Shown: positions 1 through 11,849, counted from the first letter of the stretch. The stretch: DNA of 64,000 nucleotides from Fasciolopsis buskii (GCA_008360955.1 LUCM01004140.1:32167-96166), one strand, 5' to 3'. Notes: generated by a model from the sequence alone, not told the origin. A program made the numbers and translations.

Positions 1-72
<72 letters not shown>
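1..72. repeat. (TATC)n microsatellite
   Basis: Perfect TATC tetranucleotide repeats run from the first base of the window to about position 72 (18 units), so the tract probably began before the window. It passes through a short imperfect spacer into a TGTC/TCTG array. Confidence 0.97.
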
Positions 73-85
73 CACCTGTATGTCT

Positions 86-108
86 TTCTGTCTGTCTGTC
101 TGTCTGTC
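86..108. repeat. (TGTC)n microsatellite
   Basis: About five to six units of TCTG/TGTC follow the TATC array after a short imperfect spacer. The two related tetranucleotide arrays probably arose by slippage and point change. Confidence 0.9.
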
Positions 109-259
109 GATCTATTTATACATCGTTTCCAACTATCTATTTATTAACCTATCCATCTGATTTTTTGCCTATCCATTTAGCATAGGAACTATTCGTAGAT
201 TTCTCCGGTTTTAAAAGTGTAACTGGCAACTGACTGGGATCTTCCGATAATATTTTCAG

Positions 260-568
260 GATGCGAACACGGAGACCTCGCAGCCGCTTTCTCCATCTAC
301 CGGACCTGCTCATGGTGATGAAGCGGTACGCGGTCCACTTATGGTGAGAATTTATGAATCGACCCCAGGGTCATCTCGTCTCATTTTGCGGCCCACAGAA
401 CTACGTTCGCCAGTAGACGGAAACGCAGGCCGGTTAACCGCATGCTATTGTTGTTTGGACGCGCACTACCTGCTGATTATCCTCGGAATTGGGCTACTCC
501 TCGTTGGACTGGTTCTACTCTGGGCGACTGACCGGCAAGTTCGTCCCGGTTGGCTTTTGGCCAAGTAA
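260..568 (+). CDS. Probable last exon: single-pass membrane protein tail
   Basis: An acceptor (TATTTTCAG, ending at 259) opens a frame that stays open to TAA at 566-568, giving 102 codons in phase 0. The first half is rich in Ser, Pro, Thr and Gly. Then comes a Cys pair (CYCCLDAHY) and a strongly hydrophobic segment, LLIILGIGLLLVGLVLLW, which should span a membrane once. The short tail ATDRQVRPGWLLAK is basic and probably cytosolic. An ATG lies at 341, but the frame is open back to the acceptor, so this is more likely the 3' end of a gene that starts upstream of the window. AATAAA at 642-647, about 75 bases after the stop, fits a polyadenylation signal. I do not recognise the family. Confidence 0.5.
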   Translation, partial: DANTETSQPLSPSTGPAHGDEAVRGPLMVRIYESTPGSSRLILRPTELRSPVDGNAGRLTACYCCLDAHYLLIILGIGLLLVGLVLLWATDRQVRPGWLLAK

Positions 569-1826
569 TTGCAATATGTTTTTCATTTTTTATAGGTCAT
601 CGTGATTACTTATGGGCATCTGAGTCGGTAACCAAATCCCAAATAAACATGTAGAGATCGAATTTGGTTTGCTAGCAAGTTAATATCGTTTCAGCAATTC
701 CCAATATCCAAAACGGTTGATTTTCTCATTTGTTATTGTAATCTGCTAAGCACGATATCCAGTGGGCCGTGTGCAAATGGATACTTGTCAAAAACGGTAA
801 TCTTCATTCACTTTTGAAACCTGAATCTTTATTCAGCGACTTGTCTTAGTTTTTCTGTATACCGACAATATTCATCTTGCTTAAGCTGATTCACAATGAT
901 TGATTCGTTATCATTTGTACTTAAAATAAAGCAGTTTCTTCGATTTCCCTACGTCATAAGTCACACAACACTGGGCAACTACGACACTGAAAGATGAATA
1001 GGAATGGACTGACCACAAAGAAGCAATCGAATGCGTGTGTTCGACGTGTGGTTTTGAAGAGGTGGTATCCCCTATTGTTTACAAAGTCCCACACTGAAAC
1101 CACAAAAATTTAATCAAGACGTTGTTGCCTTAAACTCGTAGTAAACTGTCAACTAACTCAACCGAATATTCCAGCCTCCCTATCCTATTGAGGAAAGAAG
1201 AAAGCCGACTAAAACGTCTCCAAATTGTAGGGATGTAATTAGAGGAATTTAGCTAATCATTTAATTTGATGTAGTTTTGAGGTCAGTAGAAGTATTTCTG
1301 CCCCGTAAAATCGATGGGCATGTCTGAACGCATGCCGCTTTGCAAAACCCCACGGACTCCAAGCTTACGAAAGACGTGAATCTCACTTCCTAAACAACAG
1401 GACCTATTGTCATTCACTACGAATAGCATGGGTCATTTGCCATCCGTGAGTAGTGTGGTAGTACACTCGCGTCGCAAATTTCCAGATCGCAGAGGAACAC
1501 ATTTTTCACTTCCATAAATACATCTCCATGCAACCAGACACGAAATTGGTGGCTTATTTTGGATCCTACTTTTTTCACCATGTAACGCGTAAAATAAGGG
1601 CATTTGTTGTATAAATTAGAAGAGTGCCCTAAATTACAGTCTGTTATGCTGTACCCATGCGGTGCACCACCAAACACTTTTGCCAGCCTTTTGATAGAAA
1701 CCATTTCACACGGATAATCTTGTTCATCTTTACTCATTCCGATCTTCATAAGTCGGAAATTTCCATTTTTGACTACTTCCCTTCTATCGAAATTCTTACG
1801 CTACTTACGTCTGATCTGCTCCACAG
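569..1826. other. 3' flank and gene-free stretch
   Basis: Apart from the AATAAA at 642-647 that probably serves the exon before it, I see nothing I can support. A minus-strand open frame at 1417-1749 (extendable to about 1803) has no splice or start context and its length is within chance expectation. Confidence 0.6.
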
Positions 1827-1883
1827 TTGGAAGCAAGCAATTTGTACTCGTCTGTTGCAAACTTGGAACTACTGCAAGAATGA
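1827..1883 (+). CDS. Candidate short last exon (ends in LELLQE)
   Basis: CTGCTCCACAG ends at 1826 and is followed by 18 codons in phase 0 (LEASNLYSSVANLELLQE) and TGA at 1881-1883. AATAAA at 1898-1903 lies only 15 bases after the stop. Acceptor, stop and poly(A) signal are close together, which suits a compact terminal exon, but the coding part is too short to identify. The next candidate last exon (2078-2146) also begins in phase 0, so the two could be alternative ends of one transcript. Confidence 0.3.
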   Translation: MEASNLYSSVANLELLQE

Positions 1884-2077
1884 GTTGACAAGTTACAAAT
1901 AAAATTCGAAGCACACTGTTTATGGGCCTCAAACAAACCAGGTTTTACGATGCTAGAGGGTGGGATGCTCAAGTAAGCTGTCAGCTATTGTGTCCGCATC
2001 CGAAGTCTAATGAACATAAATTCCCGCTTCTACATTTGACCATTCTTAATCCAGATATACGGAAAATTATTTTTCAG

Positions 2078-2146
2078 AATAGTTTTGCGGGTCTCACAGA
2101 AGAAGCTGATAGTAGCTCGACAGTATATCTGCGAACTGAAGACTGA
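2078..2146 (+). CDS. Candidate short last exon, acidic tail
   Basis: A good acceptor (AAATTATTTTTCAG, ending at 2077) precedes 22 codons in phase 0 (NSFAGLTEEADSSSTVYLRT then ED) and a TGA at 2144-2146. The peptide is Ser/Thr-rich and acidic, as cytosolic C-terminal tails often are. No AATAAA was seen shortly downstream, which weakens the call. The family is not recognised. Confidence 0.3.
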   Translation, partial: NSFAGLTEEADSSSTVYLRTED

Positions 2147-2840
2147 TATCATTTCGATTGTAACCACATTCTTCTGTGGGTGTTCTGTATTCCTCCACTT
2201 TCCCTCGCCCTAAGTGAAGGAGTCACTTAAACTACGAACAAGCGCCGTGTTGTTCATAGTACTATTCCGGTAAGGAACAAAACTAAAAGGAGCATTAGGG
2301 TACTTTAGAACTTTTTATCCCTTCTTGGTAAGGTTACCATGATAGGTGGGGGCGGAGGTGAATGAACTATGCTGGCAGTCAGCAACGGAAAACCCATGAA
2401 ATTAGCAAGTACCCATTTAACAATTTCTAGGACTAGCCATCTTTCATGCGATTTGAGTAAGGGCAGAAGCATAACTTGTAAAACCATTTTTTGCTGAACA
2501 CATTTGATCGGTATTAGCGAGTTAGCCAAATTTCAGAAATTAGGAAGTTCATCTACAATGTCTTCGAAACAAACATACCAACCTGTGCTCACAGGTAAAA
2601 TTAACCGAGAACTAAAAACAAACTAGTCATTCTGTGTACAGGTTCGCCAGACATTCATCAAAGCTAAACGCTTTTAGTCAAGGGAGTGAAAGCATCAAGA
2701 CCTCAGAACAAACACATTGAAAGTGGTTTCTTAAAACCTTGTTTGGACTAGTTGATAACCCAGCACACAATTCAAAGGGGGAAACAAATTATCAGTTTGG
2801 AACTATTGGATTCACACTTAGGCCACCTCTTGCGCCTTCG

Positions 2841-2858
2841 CACACACACACACACACA
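2841..2858. repeat. (CA)9 microsatellite
   Basis: Nine perfect CA units. Confidence 0.95.
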
Positions 2859-3409
2859 TGCAAGCAAATATCCACGCACGCAGAAGCAGAAGAATGTGCA
2901 CGTACTGATGAGTGTTCGATTCGGTTAGTCTGTCTGTAGGGAGTGTGGTTCTAGTTTTGCGACCCTTCATTCACACCAGCCACAAAGCAGCAGAATAAAC
3001 TGCCTTAGTTTGTCTACAGCTATCGTTTGAACAGATCGGTTGAACGCTATTCATCTAACAAGTGGTGGCTAATTTTGTTTTATGGCTGGAAGAGAAGGAA
3101 CGAGAGGGAAATCCATTAGTTTGTGGTTGAGGTGAATACCCACGTCAAAGACACACCAGTCCTTCTGGAATGCTCCACAAAAGGTTTCCTTTTCTTTTTT
3201 TACCTTCCTGCTAGCAACTGCCTTATTGGTGTAGTAAGTTGTGTGGTTCGTTTATAAAAAATTCAAGCGAGATGAAAAACCATTTGAGTCCCCGTATGCC
3301 CACCCGAACAACCAGAAACCGATTGGAGTGGGTAAGCATTTTGTAGAGGGAAAATTAAGATGTAAGTTTGCACACACTAAGGAAAACAGTAAATGGGGCA
3401 GTAAACATC

Positions 3410-3460
3410 ACTACCACCACCACGTCCATCATCATCATCATCATCAGCATCACCACCAAT
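3410..3460. repeat. CAC/CAT trinucleotide repeat
   Basis: Imperfect CAC then CAT repeats. Translated on the plus strand they give a polyhistidine run at the end of an otherwise unsupported open frame. I read it as a microsatellite and not as a histidine-rich protein. Confidence 0.9.
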
Positions 3461-4348
3461 AATGCGACATCAACCCAAAAGCAAAAGCACCACTAGTTTA
3501 GTGGCTCTTTAGATATATGAAATCCCAAATCAGCCTATTTTGTTCCATCCGAATACCGTATCCAACAGATATAGCAAGTTTTTGATTAGCCAAGCAATCC
3601 TAACTGCATTTTCAGGACCGGCGTATATGCGCGCTCGAGAGCACTCGAAGATTGCCGTTTGCGCACGAATGCTATTCTGAAAACCATACAGCCAGCCTAT
3701 TTGAATCAGAATGTGATTCGCACAGTACGTCGATCTATGCACAGGGAAACCCGAAGGTTGAAGCAATTTCATATTCGATTCAAACATGAAAAGGTGAGAT
3801 CATCGTGAACAATGTTCTTCTTCTTGTGCTGCGCATGACGTTTGTTTTCTGATACCAGTTAACCACGTACCTTTGATGACAAAATGCGATTACTGGGTTT
3901 GTATAAACGGAAACGCAAAATTTTCAAGATCTAGATGCATGCATCATATCTTATGGACGGAAGAATGCATTGTTTCTATGTCTGCCTGAATGTTCATGCG
4001 TTAGCCGAAGTCAGTCAATCAAAATTGGATGTTCACTGACCTGATGAGCATGGAACCCTATTGAAAACCAAATTTCATGAGATAAAACCGCTTAGAAGCA
4101 CAACAGTTTGCTTGCCTTTCAAGATTATAGTCCTACGGAAGAATATTAATGTTGGAAGAGACAAGCAAAATGGAAAGAAAACAATATTTGCCACTGATTT
4201 TGATTGTCTTTTCCAATTTGTTAATTTTTATGTTGTTTCTTCTTATACCGTCGTTTCAAAAGTTCTTGTTTTCGTGATTGAGAAACAGTCTAAACATAGA
4301 TGTTTATTCTACTCCGATATAATCCTTGGCTTCGTTTTTTTTTCACAG

Positions 4349-4649
4349 CTTCAAATAACTCGCCAGTATTTTTCTGAATTGTGCGCTCTTGAAAGAACCA
4401 TGGCAAACACGCATACGGCTCGCCCCGAGCAGACAACCGAAAATCTGTGGAAACTAAGTTCACCTTCTTCCTGTGCTTTGTTCGATTCGAAAATGGAACT
4501 CTCGCACCTTGTGATACAAGAATTAGCAAATCATTCACCTCCGGTTTATTTGCCTCGTAAAGGTCACCAACCTGGAGATCCCCTCAAGCACGGCGTGGAT
4601 TTCCCTGTATGCATGCTGACTCCCATTGTCCCAGCCACTTACGCCGAAG
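4349..4649 (+). CDS. Exon A of a candidate membrane-protein gene
   Basis: Acceptor TTTTTTTTTCACAG ends at 4348 and donor GTAAG begins at 4650. The 301-base exon is open in phase 0 and ends in phase 1. It has even, protein-like codon use. The peptide has a hydrophilic N-terminal part with ENLWKLSSPSS, a helix-like LSHLVIQELANHS and a Pro/Gly-rich end (PPVYLPRKGHQPGDPLKHG). It does not match a domain I know. It leaves a one-base remainder, which the candidate micro-exon 5179-5210 would complete. It is most probably an internal exon near the 5' end of the gene that continues at 5272 and 7563. An upstream first exon was not found. Confidence 0.45.
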
Positions 4650-5178
4650 GTAAGAAGGTCACCGAGATATTCACTTTCGGAAAGCAAATAAAGTATTCAG
4701 TGACGAATGTTTTCTTTTCATCACACCTAATACCAATCAGTTTGATAATGTGAAACGAATTAATAGCTTTACAAATTATAGGAATTATTTTTGTTCACCT
4801 CTTAATTCGAATACTGTTTTTGGATGCTAGTGATAACAAAGTCTAAATAACTAAGCCATTTACAGTCCACAAGAAACTTGATTTTAGTTTCATAATAGGG
4901 TAATTAGAATTTCACGAACCCGGAAGCCTTGAAATTGGATATGATTATCTAACCTAATAAGGCAATCATACTAATGTGGTTCACGTTTTTGGAATATAGC
5001 ATCAGGAGAGACGCCACATGTTGTTTTCCTGGTTTTATTGCCACTGATATTGGAAAATGCAGCACTTCGAATTTATGTGTCATACCAGTATACGATCCAC
5101 CAATCTCGAATGTGAAATAAACTTTGTTCACGGAGGATATCCATTTTTTTAAAAAAGCACATAACTGTTACACTGTAG

Positions 5179-5210
5179 GACTGTACGTTTGCTCAAGTCC
5201 ACAGTCATAT
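5179..5210 (+). CDS. Possible 32-base micro-exon B
   Basis: CACTGTAG ends at 5178 and GTGATT begins at 5211. The 32 bases complete the codon left open by exon A and encode ten further residues (LYVCSSPQSY), ending in phase 0 as the next exon (5272) requires. Phase is the main argument. The following intron would be only 61 bases, which is short but not impossible in flatworms. It could easily be chance. Confidence 0.2.
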
Positions 5211-5271
5211 GTGATTGGTATTCAGGAAATAGCTGCCATCAACATTGTTGTTCTTCGTGATTTCAAGGCAG

Positions 5272-5368
5272 CGCTTCTTAGATGAACTTTCAACACAAAG
5301 CAATAATATGACAATGCAGAATCCAACGACCGGTATTAGCGAAGTAAATCAAACTGCCACTTTTGGAC
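5272..5368 (+). CDS. Exon C of the candidate membrane-protein gene
   Basis: TTTCAAGGCAG ends at 5271 and GTGAGT begins at 5369. The 97 bases are open in phase 0 and end in phase 1. The peptide is polar and Thr/Asn-rich (it begins RFLDELSTQ and ends TATFG). The leftover C joins the first two bases of the exon at 7563 to make an Arg codon, so the two exons agree in phase. An alternative acceptor AG at 5266-5267 would start the exon four bases earlier and break the match with micro-exon B. Confidence 0.42.
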
Positions 5369-7562
5369 GTGAGTTGTACTGCTTCCATTCTTTCTATCAA
5401 CGGTCAATTCTTCTGTTTAGGCAGCAACATTTGGCTTTTGCAAACACTATACGCAGAGCAGTAAATCGAAGTGACATAAAAATCGTTATTATTATTATTA
5501 TTATTGCCGTTGGTATTACTTTGTTTCTTCTGCCTTCACCAATCCCAACAAAAATTCCTTACCAACGGATGATGATTTTCCTCGATGGACAAAAATTCAG
5601 GCTGTTGAAATCTGCTTTTTGATAACAGCGATGCGTCCATCAGTGCGGATGAACAACAATTGACGCGATTAAGGACACCGAAATTGAGCTCTCAATCGTT
5701 AGACTGTTCAGTAACCGTTTTTCAAAGGGCAAAAGGGGACATTTAGTCACTCAGTCAATGGTTTTCTATCTGATACAATTTTCTATTTTTTCTCCCTGTC
5801 CACCTGTACTTGCTGCTTGCCAGATCTACTATGGTAAAATGGGCCAATGTTGTCACCCTAGTGTTTCGTTTGTCCTGCATTCTGGCCCATCTGATATCAA
5901 CTATTGATGAAAACAATCGTCTATCATCTACTGCTCATTGATTTATGGACTGGTTTCTTTCTTTCCTAAAGCAGCATTGTACCTTTTTGAAAAAAATCCT
6001 ATTGCCGTAGAGTGGCAACTGCCTGACAAATAGCTTCAGGTTGCTAGGAAAGGTCTGGTAGTGTTATCTGAGTCATAATCCAAATGAAGAGGCTAATTTA
6101 TTGCATTATCCATCATCACACTTTGTCCTTGGGGTTAAACGCTACTGAAATTTCTCTTGTTATTTCTCATTGGTTCATCTGATTTTGTTGCCCTTTTGTT
6201 CCTTTCTTGTGGTTGAAAAGAAACTACGTCAGAAATACAAGATCATTTCGGACCCGATCGTTTGCAATTGAGGCAATTTTGAGAATTTCAGTAAAATCTT
6301 TTCAGCATTAACATGGATAATCCTTTAGTGTAATTTCGAATGAATTGTGTTACTCAACTTATGAAGTCTTTGGTACTTAAGTCTTTTTCTCGTCCAAGAG
6401 CATTTGATTTAAAGGACTTTATGCACATATTTCTGGTTCAGCTGTTGCACGTTTCGCTCGTTTCCTGCATATCCCAAAAGATGAGGATAAGGTTTTCTCC
6501 CTCTGCTCTAGTTTACAGTTCTGAAGTCCATCACGTATTCCCCTATTGTTGCCCACACTTGTTTATCGACTATTGTGTTTCTTCAAGCATGCAACATTCA
6601 ATATCCACACCTTAGAATGTTGAAAACCCGACATGTTTGTGGCACTGCAAGACTCTAACAGGATGATTGTGTTAGCCCCTCAAGGTTTTTCTCTTCCGGT
6701 ACTCGGACGTAAAACTCAGTCAGTCGAATAGGCATTGAATTGGAATAAACTAGGATATTTGGGACATATCTTGTGAGCTATTCTGTAATGCTATTATTGG
6801 TTGAAAGATTAGAGTGTCACAAGTACGTTGAGTAAGACTATCGTGTTTGAGCTCACCAGATCCCTCAACATTATGGTTCCGGGTATTATGCTAGATGGTT
6901 TAATGCCACAGTCAGACATTCCGCCTTAATATATTCTGTCTCTTTCTTTTCTTGCATTTCGGTAGTGTAGGGTGACAGCTGAAACTAAGCAAAGTTAATT
7001 TTAGTACAAATTACTGGAATTCGTGTTTTCCTTTTTCCACTGAACTTTAAATTAGGAAGACTGGTCGGAGTAAAATAGGTGGAGACAGCATCAGAAGACA
7101 AAAACAGATAGGATGCATAAACTTACGCCCTTCTTTGTCGTTGCTGACTCATCTCGAAAGCACCTTGTATAATTTGAGTTATCCGGAAGCCTTCGAAAAT
7201 AACCTAATTAACAAATAGAATAAAAGAACAAGTTTTAGCTTCCCCTGAAACCAAACTATTTTATGGACCATATTAGACTTTCTGCGTTGAGCACAGCTTG
7301 ATAAGTTTATGTTTACACTCACAAGCCAAAAGCTAGGCAGAACGCAAAGACATCGTGTTAATAGCATTACGCGAGATCCCATAAACTCAAAGATTTTTGA
7401 CCTCCCATCCTCTAATCATTGTATCAGTCAGAAATTCGAACACGATGATTTGCTTTGAATCCATAGTAAGTCAAAACTTGTAATTAAAGGCGGATTCGTA
7501 ATCCGATTTATTCTTTTCATTTTCTTACGACCTCAACCTGTTTCGTCTTTTTTATCCGTCAG
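5369..7562. other. Probable intron
   Basis: The DNA between exons C and D holds an ATT trinucleotide repeat and no other coding signal I can support. Open frames such as 6340-6615 lack flanking splice sites or a protein-like composition. Confidence 0.45.
5485..5505. repeat. (ATT)n microsatellite
   Basis: Seven units of TTA/ATT inside the probable intron. Confidence 0.9.
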
Positions 7563-7888
7563 GCCACGCATCACGGATGCTCAGGATCGCGCAGTCCCTG
7601 TCCAGAGCCAAACAACAAACAAGTAATATAACCGCATCAGCTGCAGTCACGTCCCCTTTGATAGCTTCGAGGAATTTCACTAATCCGATGACGACCGGTT
7701 TAGAAGATCCGTTTAAGGAATTGGATCAACTTATCGTCTCCATCGGTAGTTTGTCTGCTCTAACCAACGCAGTTCATCGAATATTACTAACTAGTATGTC
7801 AGTGGCGTTGGCCATGGGTGGCATGCTGGCTTGTTTGCATTTGGCCAAACTTGTGGCTCACCTTACCTATCCAATTCGTATTCGGAAG
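7563..7888 (+). CDS. Exon D: hydrophobic-helix protein, faintly Pex13-like
   Basis: Acceptor (TTTATCCGTCAG, ending at 7562) and donor (AAG|GTAAGA, GT at 7889-7890) bound a 326-base exon that starts by completing the codon from exon C and ends in phase 0. The peptide begins HASRMLRIAQSLSRAKQQT, continues with a Ser/Thr/Asn-rich linker, then a charged segment (LEDPFKELDQL) and a long hydrophobic helix region (ILLTSMSVALAMGGMLACLHLAKL), ending basic (YPIRIRK). From FKELDQL to about VHRILL the spacing of hydrophobic and small residues recalls the N-terminal domain of peroxin Pex13, a peroxisomal docking protein. That resemblance is weak, no SH3 domain is visible downstream, and parasitic flatworms are reported to lack peroxisomes. 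An unrelated small membrane protein is at least as likely. Confidence 0.55.
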
Positions 7889-10800
7889 GTAAGAAAATGT
7901 GATTTGTTTTCGGTTATCCCGGTTTGAGCCTTGCCAACGGCTGACGTGTCAAACTGATAACATCTTCTAATATTGATAACCCTAATTAGTCTAGGCCGTA
8001 TTCTCCCAACAACTGTTCCATATGCAGGTTTCTTATTTACATTATTTTGATAGTCAGAGGATTGAAAGGTTGCAGTCGGTTGACTACCCAAATGAAGAAC
8101 TTCGGCAATCACATCCAATTACCGTTCTTTACAAAATTCGACGCAGCATGCTCAAATCCATACTAATACTAGCATAAATCATAGCACATATCCACAAATA
8201 GGTGAGCAAACTACTCACGTTTCTTAATTGCTATTGTTTCTCGTTTATGTCAAATGACAAAAGGGCGGTTCCGGATTGGAGCCTCATTTTTCCAAAATAT
8301 ATCCATCGTTCCCATTCAACGCCATCAAGTTGATGAAGAGGCCAAAAAACGAGTGTAAGACAGACATCCATATGCATCAAAAAGTTGTGAATTTATCATG
8401 TTGGATTTCGCGCTGTTTTCTCATGTTGAGCAACTTATATGGCCACATTTTGGTTTAACAATTTTCTGTGGTGGTGTAGCCTACACAACTATGGTGAATA
8501 TCTTTGAGCAATCGGGTGGATGAGTAATGCGGTCACATGGTGCGTCCTGAGAAAAATTGTTAAAAATTGTTAAATGTTACCAATTTATGCTGGTTGCCAA
8601 CAAAGCCTAGTTTGGTACGGACTCGCCCACAGGAGTAGCCAAGACGAGTCTGATTTGCTGAATTGCTCCAAACTTAACCGTATATGATCTGGTAACTGGG
8701 ATCGGATTACCATTCTGTCGAACAATAAATTCGCTTCGCAAATGAGGTTTTGCAGTAATTAGATATTTTTAACCAGTATCCCAATACCTATTTGTGTCCA
8801 GAGGGCAACTGCCTTAGCTAATTCAGTTTAGTAAAAATACAGTGCACTAAAGAAAAGGAGGCATGTTGTTTTAGTGTAACATTTATCCTTGCCAATTAAC
8901 AGCAAAGCTCAAATATCGGAAAACAGATTACCAAGTTGCCCAGAATATTTTGCCATTCCGCATACCCGACCGAGAGGGATCAGTCTGGCTAACCCAAATA
9001 AACGAATAATAAGAGCAACTGCAAAATTATGAAATATACGTTTGGACAGTCTGACCTTCTACCAACCTCCGACGGACCGTGTACAAGAAAATGAAATGCA
9101 TGACAAGTTACTTCCATCGACAGATTGTTGATAGCATGCCCACTTTGTGTTTGGAAGAGAAATATTTGTTTTGCACAAATTACGTCAATAAGGATACTTT
9201 CGAGATTTTATTTGAACATTTCTTCTAAACCAACACCAGCGTAGTTCATAGGGTGAGCGTTAGTACCAAGTGAAATAGCTAATAGGTCAGAACAAAATGT
9301 CAAGCCTGAGAAGTGTTACCTTCTAATAACAACGTTATCATTTCCAACTAAAGTTTAGCAGATGCACACAGGACACGTATTACGAATTCGAACCAGCCAC
9401 AGAGTTTTAATGTGCAACGTTAGCACCTGATTACGTATAACGAATAATTTTCTGGTTTATCGAATTTATGCGTTCATCCAATAAACCCGGGAATGAAATA
9501 CACATGAATCGATACGCCGAATAACGTTTTCGGTCAACAGGACACCAATCGGATAAGACGAAAACGAATTCACTAAGCATTTTGACAGTGTTGTTGTACT
9601 AGAATCTTGTTTTCAAAATCTAATGCGTCACACTGAATGCAAATCGTATTCATATTATACCCAAAATTCAAACTGAAAAAGCTAACCTAGCCATTCAGTT
9701 AAGTTTAAATGACAAGCCGAATTTATCAAAACGTAAGTTTCATCGGTGAAAGGGACACACCTTCTCAAAATAGTTCCCAGCCAAATGACCGCAGAATAGC
9801 CGCCAATTGCAAGCTCATTATAAATAATAGCGACAGTGCTGTTTTCGGTAAATTCCAGTTTCTGCGTAAACACCAAAGGGCATGCCACATTTATCTGTCC
9901 AAATGGTACAGAATCTTCAGTGCATTAAACTATTGCCTATTCTCAAATAATCACAGATTTAGAATAAGTTAAAGTTAGTTTATTTTTACAGGTGACTTGA
10001 CAATTGATTGCACTAGTATCTAGCAATTGGTTGTAGATAATGGAAGTTGGAATCTACTTTATTTAACATTCATGTAAGCATTTACAGATAATTGCAATCC
10101 ACGAATGAAAAAACTCGTTTTTCTTGCTAAAATTTGTTTGTCATTTGTCAAACAAACTTCAACCCCATAGGTGAATCGGTTAGTCAGTAAAACTGATATA
10201 TATTTCCAAACTTATGAACCTATTCACGCTTGGCGCTTAAACTCCCAGCTGTCTGTTTTGTAAATCATCTAACTCCAGTTTAAATATAGGAACAAATTTC
10301 TGCAAATTTCATCACGTGATACGTGCACACATTCCCACTCCTGTCAGATTAACTGGATCACATCCGATCCACCCAGTTCGCCGTCCGATGGTGATACTGT
10401 CCAGCCTTAAGGAACAATGCAATCGGTTCAAAATTTCCTTCCGAGTCGGATCAGTTTTGACCAGGTCAATGCAGAGTTATTCCGTCAAATCGCTCAAATG
10501 TAGCGGTACGCTAAATTGAAGTACCAATTCAGGAATTATGCACACAATTACACACAAACACATTCTGAAAAGCAACCATAAACATTAACGCAGCCAGAAT
10601 ATTTTTCACACTGCCCGGAAACACAAGAAGCTCTTCAACAAAGCCCGATGATAGTAATAATGATACCTCTTTTTGTATACCAATATCCCGTAAAGATATG
10701 CCCACTCTATCATTGCAAATCTCGCAAAAATTTTTCTCCCCTTAAACCGGCTATTGTCAGGTGCCACGGTCGTTGTTTGTACACTGTTTTGTTGATTCCA

Positions 10801-11849
10801 TGCTGTATCAATGAGACTTCCACATTTTTCTTCCTCTTGTATTTTGTTTCTTCTCCTGTTCTCGAAAAGATGCTGTTTTCGCAACATAAAATCTTCCGAA
10901 TGGTTAAAGAAACTGCAATTATTAGAGACAATGAGAAAAAAGCTAAACGTTATCGAAAACAAACTATTAAAACTGATGATTTTTACTCCCCGCTCTACAC
11001 GTTTTTTTCCACAAGTTACTTTCCCTTTGTCAAGCAAGAATACGCCATTGCATTCGCAATGTTATCTACTGAAAATAACTCCCAGCCTGTTCCGTCTGAC
11101 TATTAATTGGCCTCTCTAAATTGAAACGTGTAACATTTAGTATGACAATTCTCAAAATTTGCATTTGTTTATGCAATAAATGAAGACACTGTGTCTATGA
11201 AGACAGAATACACAGTTAGAAATTGAAGCCACCGTTGACATTCGAAAGTTTGGCAAAAGAGAGCTGAGACTTTGTGCTACTTCGTTCATCGCTATACCAT
11301 ATTAAAACAGATTGCAATACCAAAGTATTTTTTTAACCAGTTACTGTGAAAGTGATGAATGGATTTGGGTTTGCCCCACATGTTGCAAAAAACTATTAAC
11401 CGACTGAATGCCAGAATAAGATAGTGTTTTGGCCAACGGGGGTAGCTTCGTGCAAGCAACTTTCCGTTTGGTTGAAAACTAGTCTTCAGCTTCAAGGTAC
11501 GTAAACGAAATTATTTGCAGTAGTTACGTGATCAATAGTGCGGCGTTTGGATTTGAAGACTGCCAGTTTTACTCTTTCGCACTAGGCACCTTGGCAGCGG
11601 GTTTTGTTCCACCTATGAGCTGTTGTACATCTGCCTCATTTAAAGTGAGAAATCCGTAAAATTATTACCAATGGTCAGGGTGGTCTCTAGAAACAGTGGA
11701 GTACCTCAGAGTAGTTTTGGTAAGGAAAACACGCAAGGCCTTAGTTTATTACAGTGTAAAGGCTGGACACGTGCTTCAAGGTTCCAAGACCACTGTTCAT
11801 CTGTTTTCTTTTTTGCTTCACATATTTATGAGATAACAGTCTACGTCAT
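7889..11849. other. Gene-poor stretch, intron or intergenic
   Basis: No exon that continues exon D in phase 0 was found. At 10316-10519 (+) and in the opposite strand of the same DNA there are protein-like open stretches of about 50 to 67 codons, but neither has clean splice ends. At 10606-11119 both strands are open in several frames over about 450 bases. This can happen in A+T-poor patches and gives no recognisable protein. Confidence 0.5.

Larger units (their letters stand above)
2147..4348. other. Gene-free stretch with simple repeats
   Basis: It contains the CA and CAT/CAC microsatellites listed separately. Two open frames here were not accepted: one on the plus strand near 3241-3462 that ends in a polyhistidine run made by the microsatellite, and one on the minus strand at 3530-3787. 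Neither has splice or start support. The right end (4061-4348) is an open stretch upstream of the exon acceptor and is read as intron. Confidence 0.55.

Noticed and set aside
1417..1803. Minus-strand open frame of about 129 codons
   Set aside because: It has no acceptor, no credible start context and no recognised domain. Length is within chance expectation.
3241..3462. Open frame ending in a polyhistidine run
   Set aside because: The His run is a CAC/CAT microsatellite read in one frame. There is no splice or start support.
10606..11119. 152-codon plus-strand frame with overlapping frames on the other strand
   Set aside because: There is no splice context or recognisable domain, and a frame of this length is expected by chance in a window of this size.
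11671..11720. RT motif-like SGVPQSSFG in a plus-strand frame
   Set aside because: It resembles SGVPQGSVLGP of LINE reverse transcriptases, but neither side shows any further RT motif. Too short to call.
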